NCBI GenBank assembly: GCA_003142855.1
Contig: PLNW01000152.1
Location: 1-63,421 of the forward strand
Reading direction: 5' to 3'
From: Myxococcales bacterium
GTDB lineage: Bacteria; Myxococcota_A; Polyangia; Fen-1088
Length of the DNA stretch: 63,421 nt
The stretch's first letter is position 1; each line of letters starts with the position of its first letter. The notes beneath the pieces are model-generated. The model did not search any database. It was not told the origin of the DNA and was given only the letters and a program-made list of their open reading frames with translations. Below are positions 52,680-60,986 of this stretch, piece after piece. The position numbers and the translations under genes are program-made.

Positions 52680-53348
52680 TCACGTCTCTCGGGGCGACCG
52701 GCGGTCGCCCCGCTCTTCCTCGACCCAGCAGCGACCCAGGACCGTGGCGAAGTGGCGAAGCAAGGGAGCCCGCACTTCGGCCACAGCCACCGGCCGACCA
52801 AGGACACCGGTCATCGAGCCCATCACCGAAGCGGAAAGGCCACAAGGGTTGATGGCGGAGAAACGCTCGAGATCGGTGCACACGTTGAGCGCGAAGCCGT
52901 GCAAGGTGACCCAGCGGCGCACCGCCACGCCGAGCGAGGCCAGCTTGTGCGCACCGACCCACACCCCGGTCAGCCCGGGCTGCCGGTCCCCCTCGATGGC
53001 GAACTCGGCCAGCGTGCGAATGACGGCCTCCTCAAGGCGGCGCAGATAGAGGTGTACGTCCCGCTCGTCCTCGCGCAGGTACAGGATGGGGTAGCCGCAG
53101 AGTTGGCCTGGCCCGTGGTAGGTCACGTCACCTCCGCGCTCGACCTCGAAGACCGGCATGTCCGCCGACGCGAGCAGGTTTTCCCGACGCGCACCGCGGC
53201 CCAAGGTGAGTACATGCGGGTGTTCCACCAACAGCAAGGTGTCCGGCACCTCGTCGCGCTGGCGAGCGGCTAGCAACTCCAGTTGCACGCGCCACGCCTC
53301 GGCGTAGTCACGCGTGCCTAGATCGATGATTCGAGCGGGCCTGCTCAC
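52680..53348 (-). CDS. lipB: Octanoyl-[acyl-carrier-protein]-protein transferase LipB
   Basis: The 222-aa enzyme transfers octanoate from ACP to lipoyl domains. Catalytic Cys 169 in INPCG and Lys 135 in AHKLASLG match the E. coli numbering. [16 protein letters not shown] is the substrate loop. The start is GTG 53348, overlapping the TGA of gltA (GTGA), so this frame begins far downstream of a spurious longer one. lipA is not in the window. The lipoyl cofactor made here serves 2-oxoacid dehydrogenases, next to citrate synthase in the TCA cycle. Confidence 0.94.
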   Translation of the reverse strand: MSRPARIIDLGTRDYAEAWRVQLELLAARQRDEVPDTLLLVEHPHVLTLGRGARRENLLASADMPVFEVERGGDVTYHGPGQLCGYPILYLREDERDVHLYLRRLEEAVIRTLAEFAIEGDRQPGLTGVWVGAHKLASLGVAVRRWVTLHGFALNVCTDLERFSAINPCGLSASVMGSMTGVLGRPVAVAEVRAPLLRHFATVLGRCWVEEERGDRRSPRET

Positions 53349-54649
53349 TCCCCGCGCGCATCCATGGGCACATAGCTCGTCAGCGTCGAGCCAACGTAGA
53401 CCTGGCGCGGCCGGTAGATGCGCCCTTTGGGATCGTCGAGGATTTCCTTGAAATTGGCAATCCAGCCGGCCATGCGACCGATGGCGAAGATGACGGTGAA
53501 CATCTCGGTGGGGATGCGCAGCGCACGCAAGATGATGCCGCTGTAGAAATCCACGTTGGGGTAGAGCTTGCGCTCGACGAAATACGGATCCGACAACGCC
53601 GCCTCTTCCATGCGATGGGCGATGTCCAGCAACGGGTCCGAGATATTCAACGCCTTGAGAAGGGTATCGCAGGTGTCTTTGATGATGCGCGCGCGCGGGT
53701 CGTAGTTTCGGTACACCCGGTGGCCGAAGCCCATGAGACGCTTGCCGCTGTTCTTGTCCTTGGCTGCCTTGATGAATCGCGAACCGTCGTCGCCCGCGCG
53801 GTGGATGTCGGCCAGCATCTCGATGACCCACTGATTGGCCCCACCGTGCAGCGGTCCCCATAGGGCGCACACGCCGGCAGCTGCACTGGCGAACAGGTTG
53901 GCCTGCGCCGAGGCAACCATGCGCACGGTCGAGGTGGAACAATTCTGCTCGTGGTCGGCGTGCAGAATGAAAATGGTGTCCAGCGCCCGCACCACCTCGG
54001 GCCGCAGCTCGTAGTCTTCGTACACGTCGGAGAACAGCATGTGCAGGAAGTTCTCCGTGTATTTGTAGCTGGGCTTTGGATAGATGATGGGCAGCCCGCG
54101 CGACTTGCGGTACGAGAAAGCGGCGATCGTGCGCACCTGCGAGATGAGGCGCGCGGCCTGCTCATCGAACTCCTCGCGCGTGGGCCGCTGCATTTGCCCC
54201 GGGTAGAAGCAGCTGGAAGCGTTGATCATGGCCGACAGAATCGCCATGGGGTGCGCTTGCGAGGGAAAGCCCTCGAAGTGGTACTTCATGTCCTCGTGCA
54301 GGTTCTCGTTTTGCGTGAGCATCTTCGAGAAACGCTGCATCTCGGACTTCTTGGGCAGATGGCCGTAGATGAGAAGGTACGCGGTTTCCACATAGCTGGA
54401 CTTCTCAGCCATCTCAGCCACCGGAATTCCGCGGTAGCGCAGAATGCCCTTTTCACCGTCGATGAAAGTGATGGCACTCTGACACGACCCCGTGTTCCCG
54501 TAGCCGTCGTCCAGGGTGATGCAGCCGGTGCTGCTGCGCAGGCTGGCAATATCGATGGCCCGCTCATGTTCGGTGCCTTCGATCACCGCCAGTTCATGCA
54601 CCTTGCCGTCAATCTCCAACTTCGCCGTCGAGCCCGTCTTGTTGTCCAT
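53345..54649 (-). CDS. gltA: Citrate synthase (type II)
   Basis: The 434-aa enzyme condenses acetyl-CoA and oxaloacetate. Catalytic His 268 (GPLHGGANQ), His 310 ([13 protein letters not shown]) and Asp 367 (PNVDFYSG) are present. The N-terminal beta-rich extension ([19 protein letters not shown]) marks the Gram-negative type II hexamer, usually inhibited by NADH. The stop overlaps the lipB start. It is divergent from the PhaR-domain gene. Confidence 0.96.
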   Translation of the reverse strand: MDNKTGSTAKLEIDGKVHELAVIEGTEHERAIDIASLRSSTGCITLDDGYGNTGSCQSAITFIDGEKGILRYRGIPVAEMAEKSSYVETAYLLIYGHLPKKSEMQRFSKMLTQNENLHEDMKYHFEGFPSQAHPMAILSAMINASSCFYPGQMQRPTREEFDEQAARLISQVRTIAAFSYRKSRGLPIIYPKPSYKYTENFLHMLFSDVYEDYELRPEVVRALDTIFILHADHEQNCSTSTVRMVASAQANLFASAAAGVCALWGPLHGGANQWVIEMLADIHRAGDDGSRFIKAAKDKNSGKRLMGFGHRVYRNYDPRARIIKDTCDTLLKALNISDPLLDIAHRMEEAALSDPYFVERKLYPNVDFYSGIILRALRIPTEMFTVIFAIGRMAGWIANFKEILDDPKGRIYRPRQVYVGSTLTSYVPMDARGE

Positions 54650-54793
54650 GACAGGCTGAAGTCTTGGCCAAGAGCCTCAGGTTGACAAGCCGTAAGACCG
54701 CTGCATGACGCAGGCGCTCTGCGTCTTCCGCTTTGCGGCTAATAATCTTGGTACGGGGTGACGAACTGTGCTGTCCGTGTAATGCTATCCATC

Positions 54794-55036
54794 ATGCGAA
54801 CCATTCGGCGCTACTCGAACCGCAAGTTGTACGACACGCACGAGAGCCACTACGTCACCCTGCAAGCGCTCGCCGCGCTGGTCCGTTCCGGCGAGGACTT
54901 CCAGGTGGTGGATCATGGCACCAATCGTGACCTGACCACCGCGACGCTGGCTCAGATCATCTTCGAGGAGGAGAAGCGCGGATCACGCCTTCCCGCCACG
55001 GAGCTTCGCCGCATCATTCAGAGCGGCACGATCTAG
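54794..55036 (+). CDS. PhaR-type DNA-binding domain protein
   Basis: The 80-aa protein consists only of the PHB/PHA accumulation regulator DNA-binding domain (IRRYSNRKLYDTHESHYVTL), which in PhaR represses phasin and synthase genes. The second, PHB-binding domain is absent. Such short versions exist in myxobacteria and acidobacteria. The ORF could also start at Met codons slightly upstream (54782 or 54758). No PHA synthase gene is nearby, so the target is unknown. Confidence 0.8.
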   Translation: MRTIRRYSNRKLYDTHESHYVTLQALAALVRSGEDFQVVDHGTNRDLTTATLAQIIFEEEKRGSRLPATELRRIIQSGTI

Positions 55037-55129
55037 CCCGCATCATTCACCACAATCGAAGTGCCGACGTCCACACCGTCACAGACTGGTTCTGACACCT
55101 GAAGGGTGGCGGGCTAGGTTGTTTCTAAT

Positions 55130-55190
55130 GGGAACCCTGGGAGGGTTCCCAAACCCTCCCGCGACGCTACGCTGCCGGCGAAGCCGGCAG
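55130..55190. terminator. Two strong hairpins, possible bidirectional terminator
   Basis: GGGAACCCT-GGG-AGGGTTCCC (55130-55150) is a perfect 9-bp stem. CTGCCGGC-GAA-GCCGGCAG (55172-55190) is a perfect 8-bp stem. They lie between the convergent PhaR-domain and PEGA/TPR genes. No U-tract follows either, so termination by simple intrinsic mechanism is uncertain; they may be REP-like repeats. Confidence 0.45.
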
Positions 55191-55234
55191 GCTCCGCACG
55201 CGTATGCCCGCCAGCATTAGAAGCAGTCGGCAGG

Positions 55235-56104
55235 TCACAGCTGGCCGGCAAGGGAGAAGATTGCCGCGGTCCTGTGGTCCGAAGCAGTGCTGCGCCAGGC
55301 GGTGACCACGGCGATCATTCCGCCGCTCAACACCACCGCACCGCCGAGTGCAAGACACTCGATGCCGGCCAGCCGTCGTGACGATCCGGCCTGCGAGCCG
55401 GACAGGAGATAGGCGCCGGTGCCTGCGGCTGCGCTGCCCGCGGCCACAGCCAGCCAGCCGACCAGCCGCAGGATTTTGGGTTCTGTCCATCGTGAATGGT
55501 CAGCGTCGCCGGTACCTGCGACAGACGCGGCCGGCATGACAGGTGGCGGTTCGAGCGGCTCGAAGATAGGCGCCAGCGGAGTTGTCTCGCCGAGCTTGAT
55601 CTGGGCCTCGCTACGCCAGGGCCGTCGTTCTGGCGCAGTGATCTCGATCTGCACCGTGCCGGGAAGCAGAAACAGCGGCCTGGACAAGGGCAGAAGCCCG
55701 CGAAGCTCCCCGTTGATCTTCACCTGCGCCCCGCGCGGGCCAGTCTCCACGGTCAGCATCCCCAGGTGCGTATGCACGTCAGCCAACGCCTTCTCAAGCA
55801 GCGAGCGATGCGACTCGAGCCAGGCGTCCTCGGCCTTCTCTGACAGTGTACCGGCTAGATCCGTTTCTGCTTCGACCCAACGGTGCAGCGCCTGCTCGGC
55901 CAGCCCGATTTCGGTGCGCGAGCGTGTGCTGGGCCGGGCCTGGTGTGCGCGCTGAAAAGCCTCGAGGGCCGCCTGATAGTCGCCCTTGCGCATGGCCTTG
56001 AGTCCCTGGTTGATGGGCGCATCCGACTCGTCGCCCTCGGCCTGCGCCTGCCCCTGCCCGAGTGCGAGCGAGAATGCGATCAACAACGCTGCGCCGCGAA
56101 TCAT
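55235..56104 (-). CDS. PEGA-domain/TPR secreted protein
   Basis: The 289-aa protein has a signal peptide (MIRGAALLIAFSLALGQGQA). TPR-like repeats follow (about 30-110: GLKAMRKGDYQAALEAFQRA). A PEGA domain follows (about 115-180: LTVETGPRGAQVKINGELRG). Two C-terminal hydrophobic helices end it (WLAVAAGSAAAGTGAYLLSG and a second). PEGA domains occur in surface proteins of myxobacteria, often near Ser/Thr kinases; here the kinase gene lies 17 bases upstream on the same strand, so the pair may form one signalling unit. ATG 56104 begins the signal sequence. Confidence 0.75.
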   Translation of the reverse strand: MIRGAALLIAFSLALGQGQAQAEGDESDAPINQGLKAMRKGDYQAALEAFQRAHQARPSTRSRTEIGLAEQALHRWVEAETDLAGTLSEKAEDAWLESHRSLLEKALADVHTHLGMLTVETGPRGAQVKINGELRGLLPLSRPLFLLPGTVQIEITAPERRPWRSEAQIKLGETTPLAPIFEPLEPPPVMPAASVAGTGDADHSRWTEPKILRLVGWLAVAAGSAAAGTGAYLLSGSQAGSSRRLAGIECLALGGAVVLSGGMIAVVTAWRSTASDHRTAAIFSLAGQL

Positions 56105-56121
56105 GATGGGATCCGAGCCTA

Positions 56122-57786
56122 CTAGATGATGGGCACACCCTCGGGCGTGAACTTGATCGAGCTGCGAGGGCCTTTCTTGGGTTTGTGTGGTGCGGGCTTG
56201 GACAAGCTGTCCGCGGGCTGCGAGGGTGCCACGCGGGCCGGGGGCGATTCCGGCAGCGCCGGAGCGACCGGGGCGGCGGCAGGCAGCGGCGTCACTTCGA
56301 CCGCGGCTGTCGAGGGGAAACCACGGTGAGCTGCCGAGCCAAGAAATACCCAAGCGGCCAGCGCAAGCAACACGACCAGCGCCGCTGTCACCATCAATGC
56401 CAGATTGCGACTGCGTTGCAAAGACGGGCCGGTCGGCGCGGGCGGCGGGGTCGAGGCCGGCGCGGCCGTCGTGTGAGTCGACACCACTTGCCAGGACTCT
56501 GGTTGAGCCACGGGAAGAATCTTGGTGGGCGCCACGGGCGGCGCGGACGGCTGGGCGGGCGCGATTACAGTGGGAGCCTGCGCACCGTCAGGCGTGGGCC
56601 CAGCAACAGAAGGCGCGATAGGCATCTCAGCCTCGGGCGCGGTGAAGTGGTAGCTCCACTGCTGGCGCCCCTGGGCTGACATGAACGGCATCAAGGCCAG
56701 GCCCAGATCGCGCACGCGCGCGAAACGATCGCTGGGCGCGCGGCTCATGGCGCGCAGGATCACCGCCTCCAGGTTGCGCGGGATCTCCGGGCGCACGCGC
56801 GACGGAGGCTGGAAGATTCCCTCCACGATGTTGCGCATGATCGCGTAGGCGGCTGACCCGGTGAAGGGCCGCACGCCGGTGAGGCATTCGTACAGGATCA
56901 CGCCCAGGGCGTATTGGTCGGCGCGCGCGTCGATTTCGCGGCCCGCCGCCTGTTCGGGCGCGAGGTAGTAGGTGGTGCCCACGATGTGGCCGGTGGCGGT
57001 GAGGTTGGCGTCGTCTCCGCCCACGCGCGAGATACCGAAGTCGAGGATCTTGGGCGTCTCGCCCATGGGCGTGCGCGCGAGAAAGATGTTGCCCGGCTTG
57101 AGATCGCGGTGGACCACGTTAGCGCGATGGGCGGCATACACGCCGGCGCAAGCCGCGACCAGAACGTCGGCGGTGCGCTCGACGGAGAGTGGGCCCTGGG
57201 CGATTTCAGCGCCCAGGCTGCGGCCCGACAGATACTCCATGACGATGTAGGGAGTCTCGCCCTGGGCGCCGTAACTGTAGATGATGACCAGGTTGGGATG
57301 GACCACGCGTGAGGCGGCCTGGGCCTCGCGCCGGAAACGCGCCAGTGTGTTGGACCGCTGCTGGTCGATGCCGTGCAAGGTCTTGATGGCCACGGTGCGG
57401 CCGAGATCGCGGTCGAACGCCTTGTACACGCAGCCCATGCCGCCCTTGCCGATGAGGCTCACGATCTCGAAGTGGTCCACCTGCTCGCCGGGACGAAAGG
57501 CGCCGGCCATGGGCTCGACGACAGGACGCGGCTCCGGGGTTTCAGGCGGGACCAGCGACAGCGGAGCCTGCGGCGCAGGCCCGACCGCCAGGGGATCCGT
57601 GCGCAGGGGGCGCTCGCGAGCCGTGGCGTCGTCTTGCGGCCGGCCTTTGTCGACGGAACTGTCGGGCAATTCGCAGGTCGCTGGATAGTCGGGCCGAGCG
57701 GCCGGCAAGCCCATCTCCGCCGTGTCCTGCGGCCGAGGGTGGTCGTAGGACAGGGTATCGGGAATGCTCTGCCCAGGCTGCTTCAC
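56122..57786 (-). CDS. Ser/Thr protein kinase (PknB type)
   Basis: The 554-aa kinase has a Pro-rich N-terminal tail of about 100 residues. The kinase domain follows (105-375) with GKGGMGCVYKAF (glycine loop), Lys 135 (AIK), HRDLKPGN (Asp 228), DFG (249-251) and the APE-like APEQAAG. A Pro/Ala-rich linker and one TM helix (about 467-488) come next, then a short Pro-rich periplasmic tail ending in KFTPEGVPII. All catalytic residues are intact. The start is GTG 57786 with AAGGGCG upstream; Met 25 could be an alternative. The PEGA/TPR gene follows. Confidence 0.93.
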   Translation of the reverse strand: MKQPGQSIPDTLSYDHPRPQDTAEMGLPAARPDYPATCELPDSSVDKGRPQDDATARERPLRTDPLAVGPAPQAPLSLVPPETPEPRPVVEPMAGAFRPGEQVDHFEIVSLIGKGGMGCVYKAFDRDLGRTVAIKTLHGIDQQRSNTLARFRREAQAASRVVHPNLVIIYSYGAQGETPYIVMEYLSGRSLGAEIAQGPLSVERTADVLVAACAGVYAAHRANVVHRDLKPGNIFLARTPMGETPKILDFGISRVGGDDANLTATGHIVGTTYYLAPEQAAGREIDARADQYALGVILYECLTGVRPFTGSAAYAIMRNIVEGIFQPPSRVRPEIPRNLEAVILRAMSRAPSDRFARVRDLGLALMPFMSAQGRQQWSYHFTAPEAEMPIAPSVAGPTPDGAQAPTVIAPAQPSAPPVAPTKILPVAQPESWQVVSTHTTAAPASTPPPAPTGPSLQRSRNLALMVTAALVVLLALAAWVFLGSAAHRGFPSTAAVEVTPLPAAAPVAPALPESPPARVAPSQPADSLSKPAPHKPKKGPRSSIKFTPEGVPII

Positions 57787-57913
57787 GTCGCGCCCTTGCT
57801 CCGGCTACCCAGTACCGTCATGCGGGAAACCATGGCGACAGAGCCCAGGCGAGTCAAGAGGCGCGTGCGTGGACGCCTGATCGATGGCCCCACCCAAAAG
57901 GCATCCAGAACGC

Positions 57914-59242
57914 CTAGGTACTGTGGCTAACGTTCTTGACATCGATCCTTCTTGTGCGGGCCGCTGTGACAACAACACAGGCGCAGCCAAGCGAGTAGAT
58001 CCCCCACACGTAGTTAAAATGGGTCATCCGGTTGAATGCAGAGAACACCATATACGCGAGAAAAGCGGCCCGCAGAGGTTCTAGGGTGTCACTTCTGTCG
58101 CCGCGGAGAACCATCAACAACATGAGCAGGGTCAACGCACCGCCCATTGCGAGATGAAAGGTCTGGAAGGAGGGTGGAAGGAAGTAGTAGAGGGCAGTGT
58201 CGTCTCCTTCCTGGTGGCAAGTCAGGTAGAAAAGGATGGTACTCGAAAGGAATCGTCGCCAGTCCCACGCGATCCAAGGCCCGAGAGTCGCCAGCGTCAC
58301 CACGATGTACCCGATGGAAACCCTGAGGCTGCGACGGCTCTTGCCCAACCAAAGAAGAACGGGCAAGAGTAGAAACGGTCCGGGGAACAGCTTGCACCCC
58401 TGCGCCAAGCCGAAAAGGAGACCAGAGGTGAAGTCCTTTTTGGCGTCCAGGGCGATGAACGCCCAAATACTGATGGCAGCGATCAGCACGTCGGTCACCG
58501 CGTACTCCAGCAGTTCCTTGCCGAGGACAGGAAGTCCCAGAAAGGCAACCCCTGCCCACCACGACAACGCTCGCGCATCACTATCGCGTACCAGCCTTCG
58601 AACCAGCACCAACACTCCCGCCAGAGCGGTCAACGTCCAGAAGGAATTTCCAAGACGAATACCCCCAATGCCATGCACGAGGGGACGGAAGGGAACGTAC
58701 GCCAGGAACATCACGGGAAAGTAGGGATAGCCAAAGTCATACGGAATCCCGTAGAGCCAAACCCTTCCATTGGCTATCTCGACACCAGGGCTGCCCGCCA
58801 TCGTCTGGAGAAGCTGTGCCCGTTCTGTGTAAGGGTTGTTTCCCTCGACGAAATGGTCGCCCGCCGCCAGAGTGTTTCGGGCAATGTCCGACGCGCTGGC
58901 AACTTGGTCGATGGCTAGCACTGCGAGCAACTCACGGCACAGCAAAGCGACGAGTGCCACCAGAATAAGAGTCCCTGCCAGACCGTACCAAGCGCTTCCC
59001 CTGCCAGGTGGAAGGCGCCCCCTGCCCCACGCCCCGAACAGAACCAGAGTCGCAAGTCCCGTCATGACGACGAATGTGCTGGCACCATAGCCCCATGTCC
59101 GGGTTGAGATGAGGTGGAAAAGAAGAAGCCAGACCGCGATCACGGCCAAGGTGAAGGGCACCATCGAGCGGACGTCCTGCGGATTCCCGTTCTTCACGAA
59201 GACCGTCCCCTTGTTGAATGGGAAGAGATGCCAGCGGACCAT
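57914..59242 (-). CDS. Polytopic membrane glycosyltransferase, GT87/DUF2029-like
   Basis: The 442-aa membrane protein has about 10 helices. After the first comes EGNNPYTERAQLL, similar to the GGNPY segment of GT-C/GT87 mannosyltransferases, and YFPVMFLAYVPFRPLVHG. It ends with ARTRRIDVKNVSHST. It likely uses a polyprenyl-phosphate sugar, but its acceptor is unknown. ATG 59242 was chosen because it lies just after the TGA of the upstream GT gene (1 base between), and the longer frame to 59650 lies in that gene. Confidence 0.72.
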   Translation of the reverse strand: MVRWHLFPFNKGTVFVKNGNPQDVRSMVPFTLAVIAVWLLLFHLISTRTWGYGASTFVVMTGLATLVLFGAWGRGRLPPGRGSAWYGLAGTLILVALVALLCRELLAVLAIDQVASASDIARNTLAAGDHFVEGNNPYTERAQLLQTMAGSPGVEIANGRVWLYGIPYDFGYPYFPVMFLAYVPFRPLVHGIGGIRLGNSFWTLTALAGVLVLVRRLVRDSDARALSWWAGVAFLGLPVLGKELLEYAVTDVLIAAISIWAFIALDAKKDFTSGLLFGLAQGCKLFPGPFLLLPVLLWLGKSRRSLRVSIGYIVVTLATLGPWIAWDWRRFLSSTILFYLTCHQEGDDTALYYFLPPSFQTFHLAMGGALTLLMLLMVLRGDRSDTLEPLRAAFLAYMVFSAFNRMTHFNYVWGIYSLGCACVVVTAARTRRIDVKNVSHST

Positions 59243-59243
59243 G

Positions 59244-60986
59244 TCACATCCTTGCCATGGTTTCGAGCTGGTCGCACACCGTCTGGCAAAGCCATTCGCC
59301 AGGACGACAATCAGCGCGACGCGCACGCAGGTTCCGCTCGGCCTCCGCAGCCCGACCAGAGCGAATGAGCATCTTCTGCTCGACGGAGAAGGCGTCGAGG
59401 TTGCTGGGGTCGAGCCGGCGAGCCAGCGCCAGATGGTGCTGGAATCGATCCTCCGAGAACCTCTGCCAGGCGCCGTCTTCATCGGCGTATGACTCCAGCA
59501 TGGCCTCCATGAAGTGTTGGACCGCCTCATGCCGGTTGCGCTCGGATTTCGGAACCGCAAAATGGCCGAGGGCAAACAGAGCCACCAGCATCGCCATGCT
59601 CCCGGCCACCCAGCGCCCTTGCCGCTGCCGAACGAAGCTGACGATGGCAAGTACGCCGCGCACGCTGAAGGGAATCAGGAACGGCAATCCCAAAGCTCGG
59701 TAGCGGCTGGCATTGAAAAAGACCACCTCGGTGGTCAGGGAGGCGATCCAGGGCAAGAGGAAGAGCCAGGTCACGCGGCGGTCGCTGCCTCGAAGCCCCA
59801 ATAAGGCTAGGCCCAGCATGAGGGAGTAAGGAATGTACGGTATCCGCCAGACAAGGACGTGCTCGCGCAAGGTTGAAAAATTGCAGGTGCGCGGGATTTC
59901 GTAACTGGAGAGGTGGCGCCAGAGCTTCGTGCCGATCCCAATGATCGCTGGGCCTGGGTGGCTAGCCACATATCGCATCGTCTCCGCGAGATAGGCTGCG
60001 TCGGCGGTCTGCTTGCCCGTTCTCGCTTTCAACCCGTCGACATGCAGCGCCGACGGACTGCCGCGATCGACCTCCCAGATATTCCAGTACCCAAGTAGGC
60101 TGGTTTTGTAGTCGGGGTACGGGCCATTTCCCCAATAGGCATTTTGCCCAAAGGTTTCGCTCACCAGAGACCATCTGCCGCTGACGTGGAAGTTGTGCCA
60201 GATAGCGGGAGCAAGAAGATAGAGCACGGGCAACACAAAGGCCGTCAGCGCTCTGGCTTTGCGTTTCGGCGTCGTTGTCCAGGCCATGGCCGCAAGACCG
60301 GCGGCAACCAATCCAAGATTCGGGCGCGCCAGAAGAGCCAACCCCGTCACAAGTCCGGGAACCATCCACCGCATGGGCCTACCGTCGCGAGCCCAATCTC
60401 CAGCGCAGATGGACGCGGCGACACACAACAACGCCAGAGGCGAATCCTCAAGAGAAGAATCGAAGAACATGAGGACTGGATGCACGCACAGAACAACAAG
60501 GGTCGCGATCGCGATACCCCAGCCCAGTCTGCGAAGAACCACGAGATAGATCAGCCAATAGGCGACAATCGCGAGCAGTGACTGGAAGGCAGAAACGGTC
60601 AGTCGATTGAATCCAACCATCCGAAAAAGCGCCGCGAAGTAGTAGGAAGGAAGTGGCGGGCGAAAGAATGGACGATCGGTCCATCCGCGGTGCAGGCGCG
60701 AGGCCCATATTCCGGGATCTGCCTGCTGAACGTACTGGCTACCGTCCGGGCTCAGAACGAGCTTGGACACTCTCCACGTCTCTGGATGCTGGTCGTCGAA
60801 CCATTCCCAGTAGGCGCTCGCCCCGCCGACGCGAAGCCCGAGGCCCATGACCAGCACACCGAAGACCCAAAGGCTCGGCGAAAGGCGGTTGCCGGCGCGA
60901 AGCCGCGGGCGTGGTCTCTTCGACTCCGTGTCCGCCCTTTTCATCGATGAGCTCGTCAATCGTCGCCGCCGCGTTCGATGGGTCAC
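59244..60986 (-). CDS. GT39-type membrane glycosyltransferase
   Basis: The 580-aa protein is Arg-rich at the N-terminus. A first helix (SPSLWVFGVLVMGLGLRVGG), an acidic DD-like segment (YWEWFDDQHPETW) and then DRPFFRPPLPSYYFAALFRM follow, the pattern of PMT/ArnT-family (GT39) enzymes with about 10-12 helices. The C-terminal part (EAVQHFMEAMLESYADEDGA to the end) is TPR-like and soluble. It would use a lipid-linked sugar. The start was taken as GTG 60986, overlapping the TGA of the RCC1 gene (GTGA); ATG 60944 is an alternative. Confidence 0.75.
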   Translation of the reverse strand: MTHRTRRRRLTSSSMKRADTESKRPRPRLRAGNRLSPSLWVFGVLVMGLGLRVGGASAYWEWFDDQHPETWRVSKLVLSPDGSQYVQQADPGIWASRLHRGWTDRPFFRPPLPSYYFAALFRMVGFNRLTVSAFQSLLAIVAYWLIYLVVLRRLGWGIAIATLVVLCVHPVLMFFDSSLEDSPLALLCVAASICAGDWARDGRPMRWMVPGLVTGLALLARPNLGLVAAGLAAMAWTTTPKRKARALTAFVLPVLYLLAPAIWHNFHVSGRWSLVSETFGQNAYWGNGPYPDYKTSLLGYWNIWEVDRGSPSALHVDGLKARTGKQTADAAYLAETMRYVASHPGPAIIGIGTKLWRHLSSYEIPRTCNFSTLREHVLVWRIPYIPYSLMLGLALLGLRGSDRRVTWLFLLPWIASLTTEVVFFNASRYRALGLPFLIPFSVRGVLAIVSFVRQRQGRWVAGSMAMLVALFALGHFAVPKSERNRHEAVQHFMEAMLESYADEDGAWQRFSEDRFQHHLALARRLDPSNLDAFSVEQKMLIRSGRAAEAERNLRARRADCRPGEWLCQTVCDQLETMARM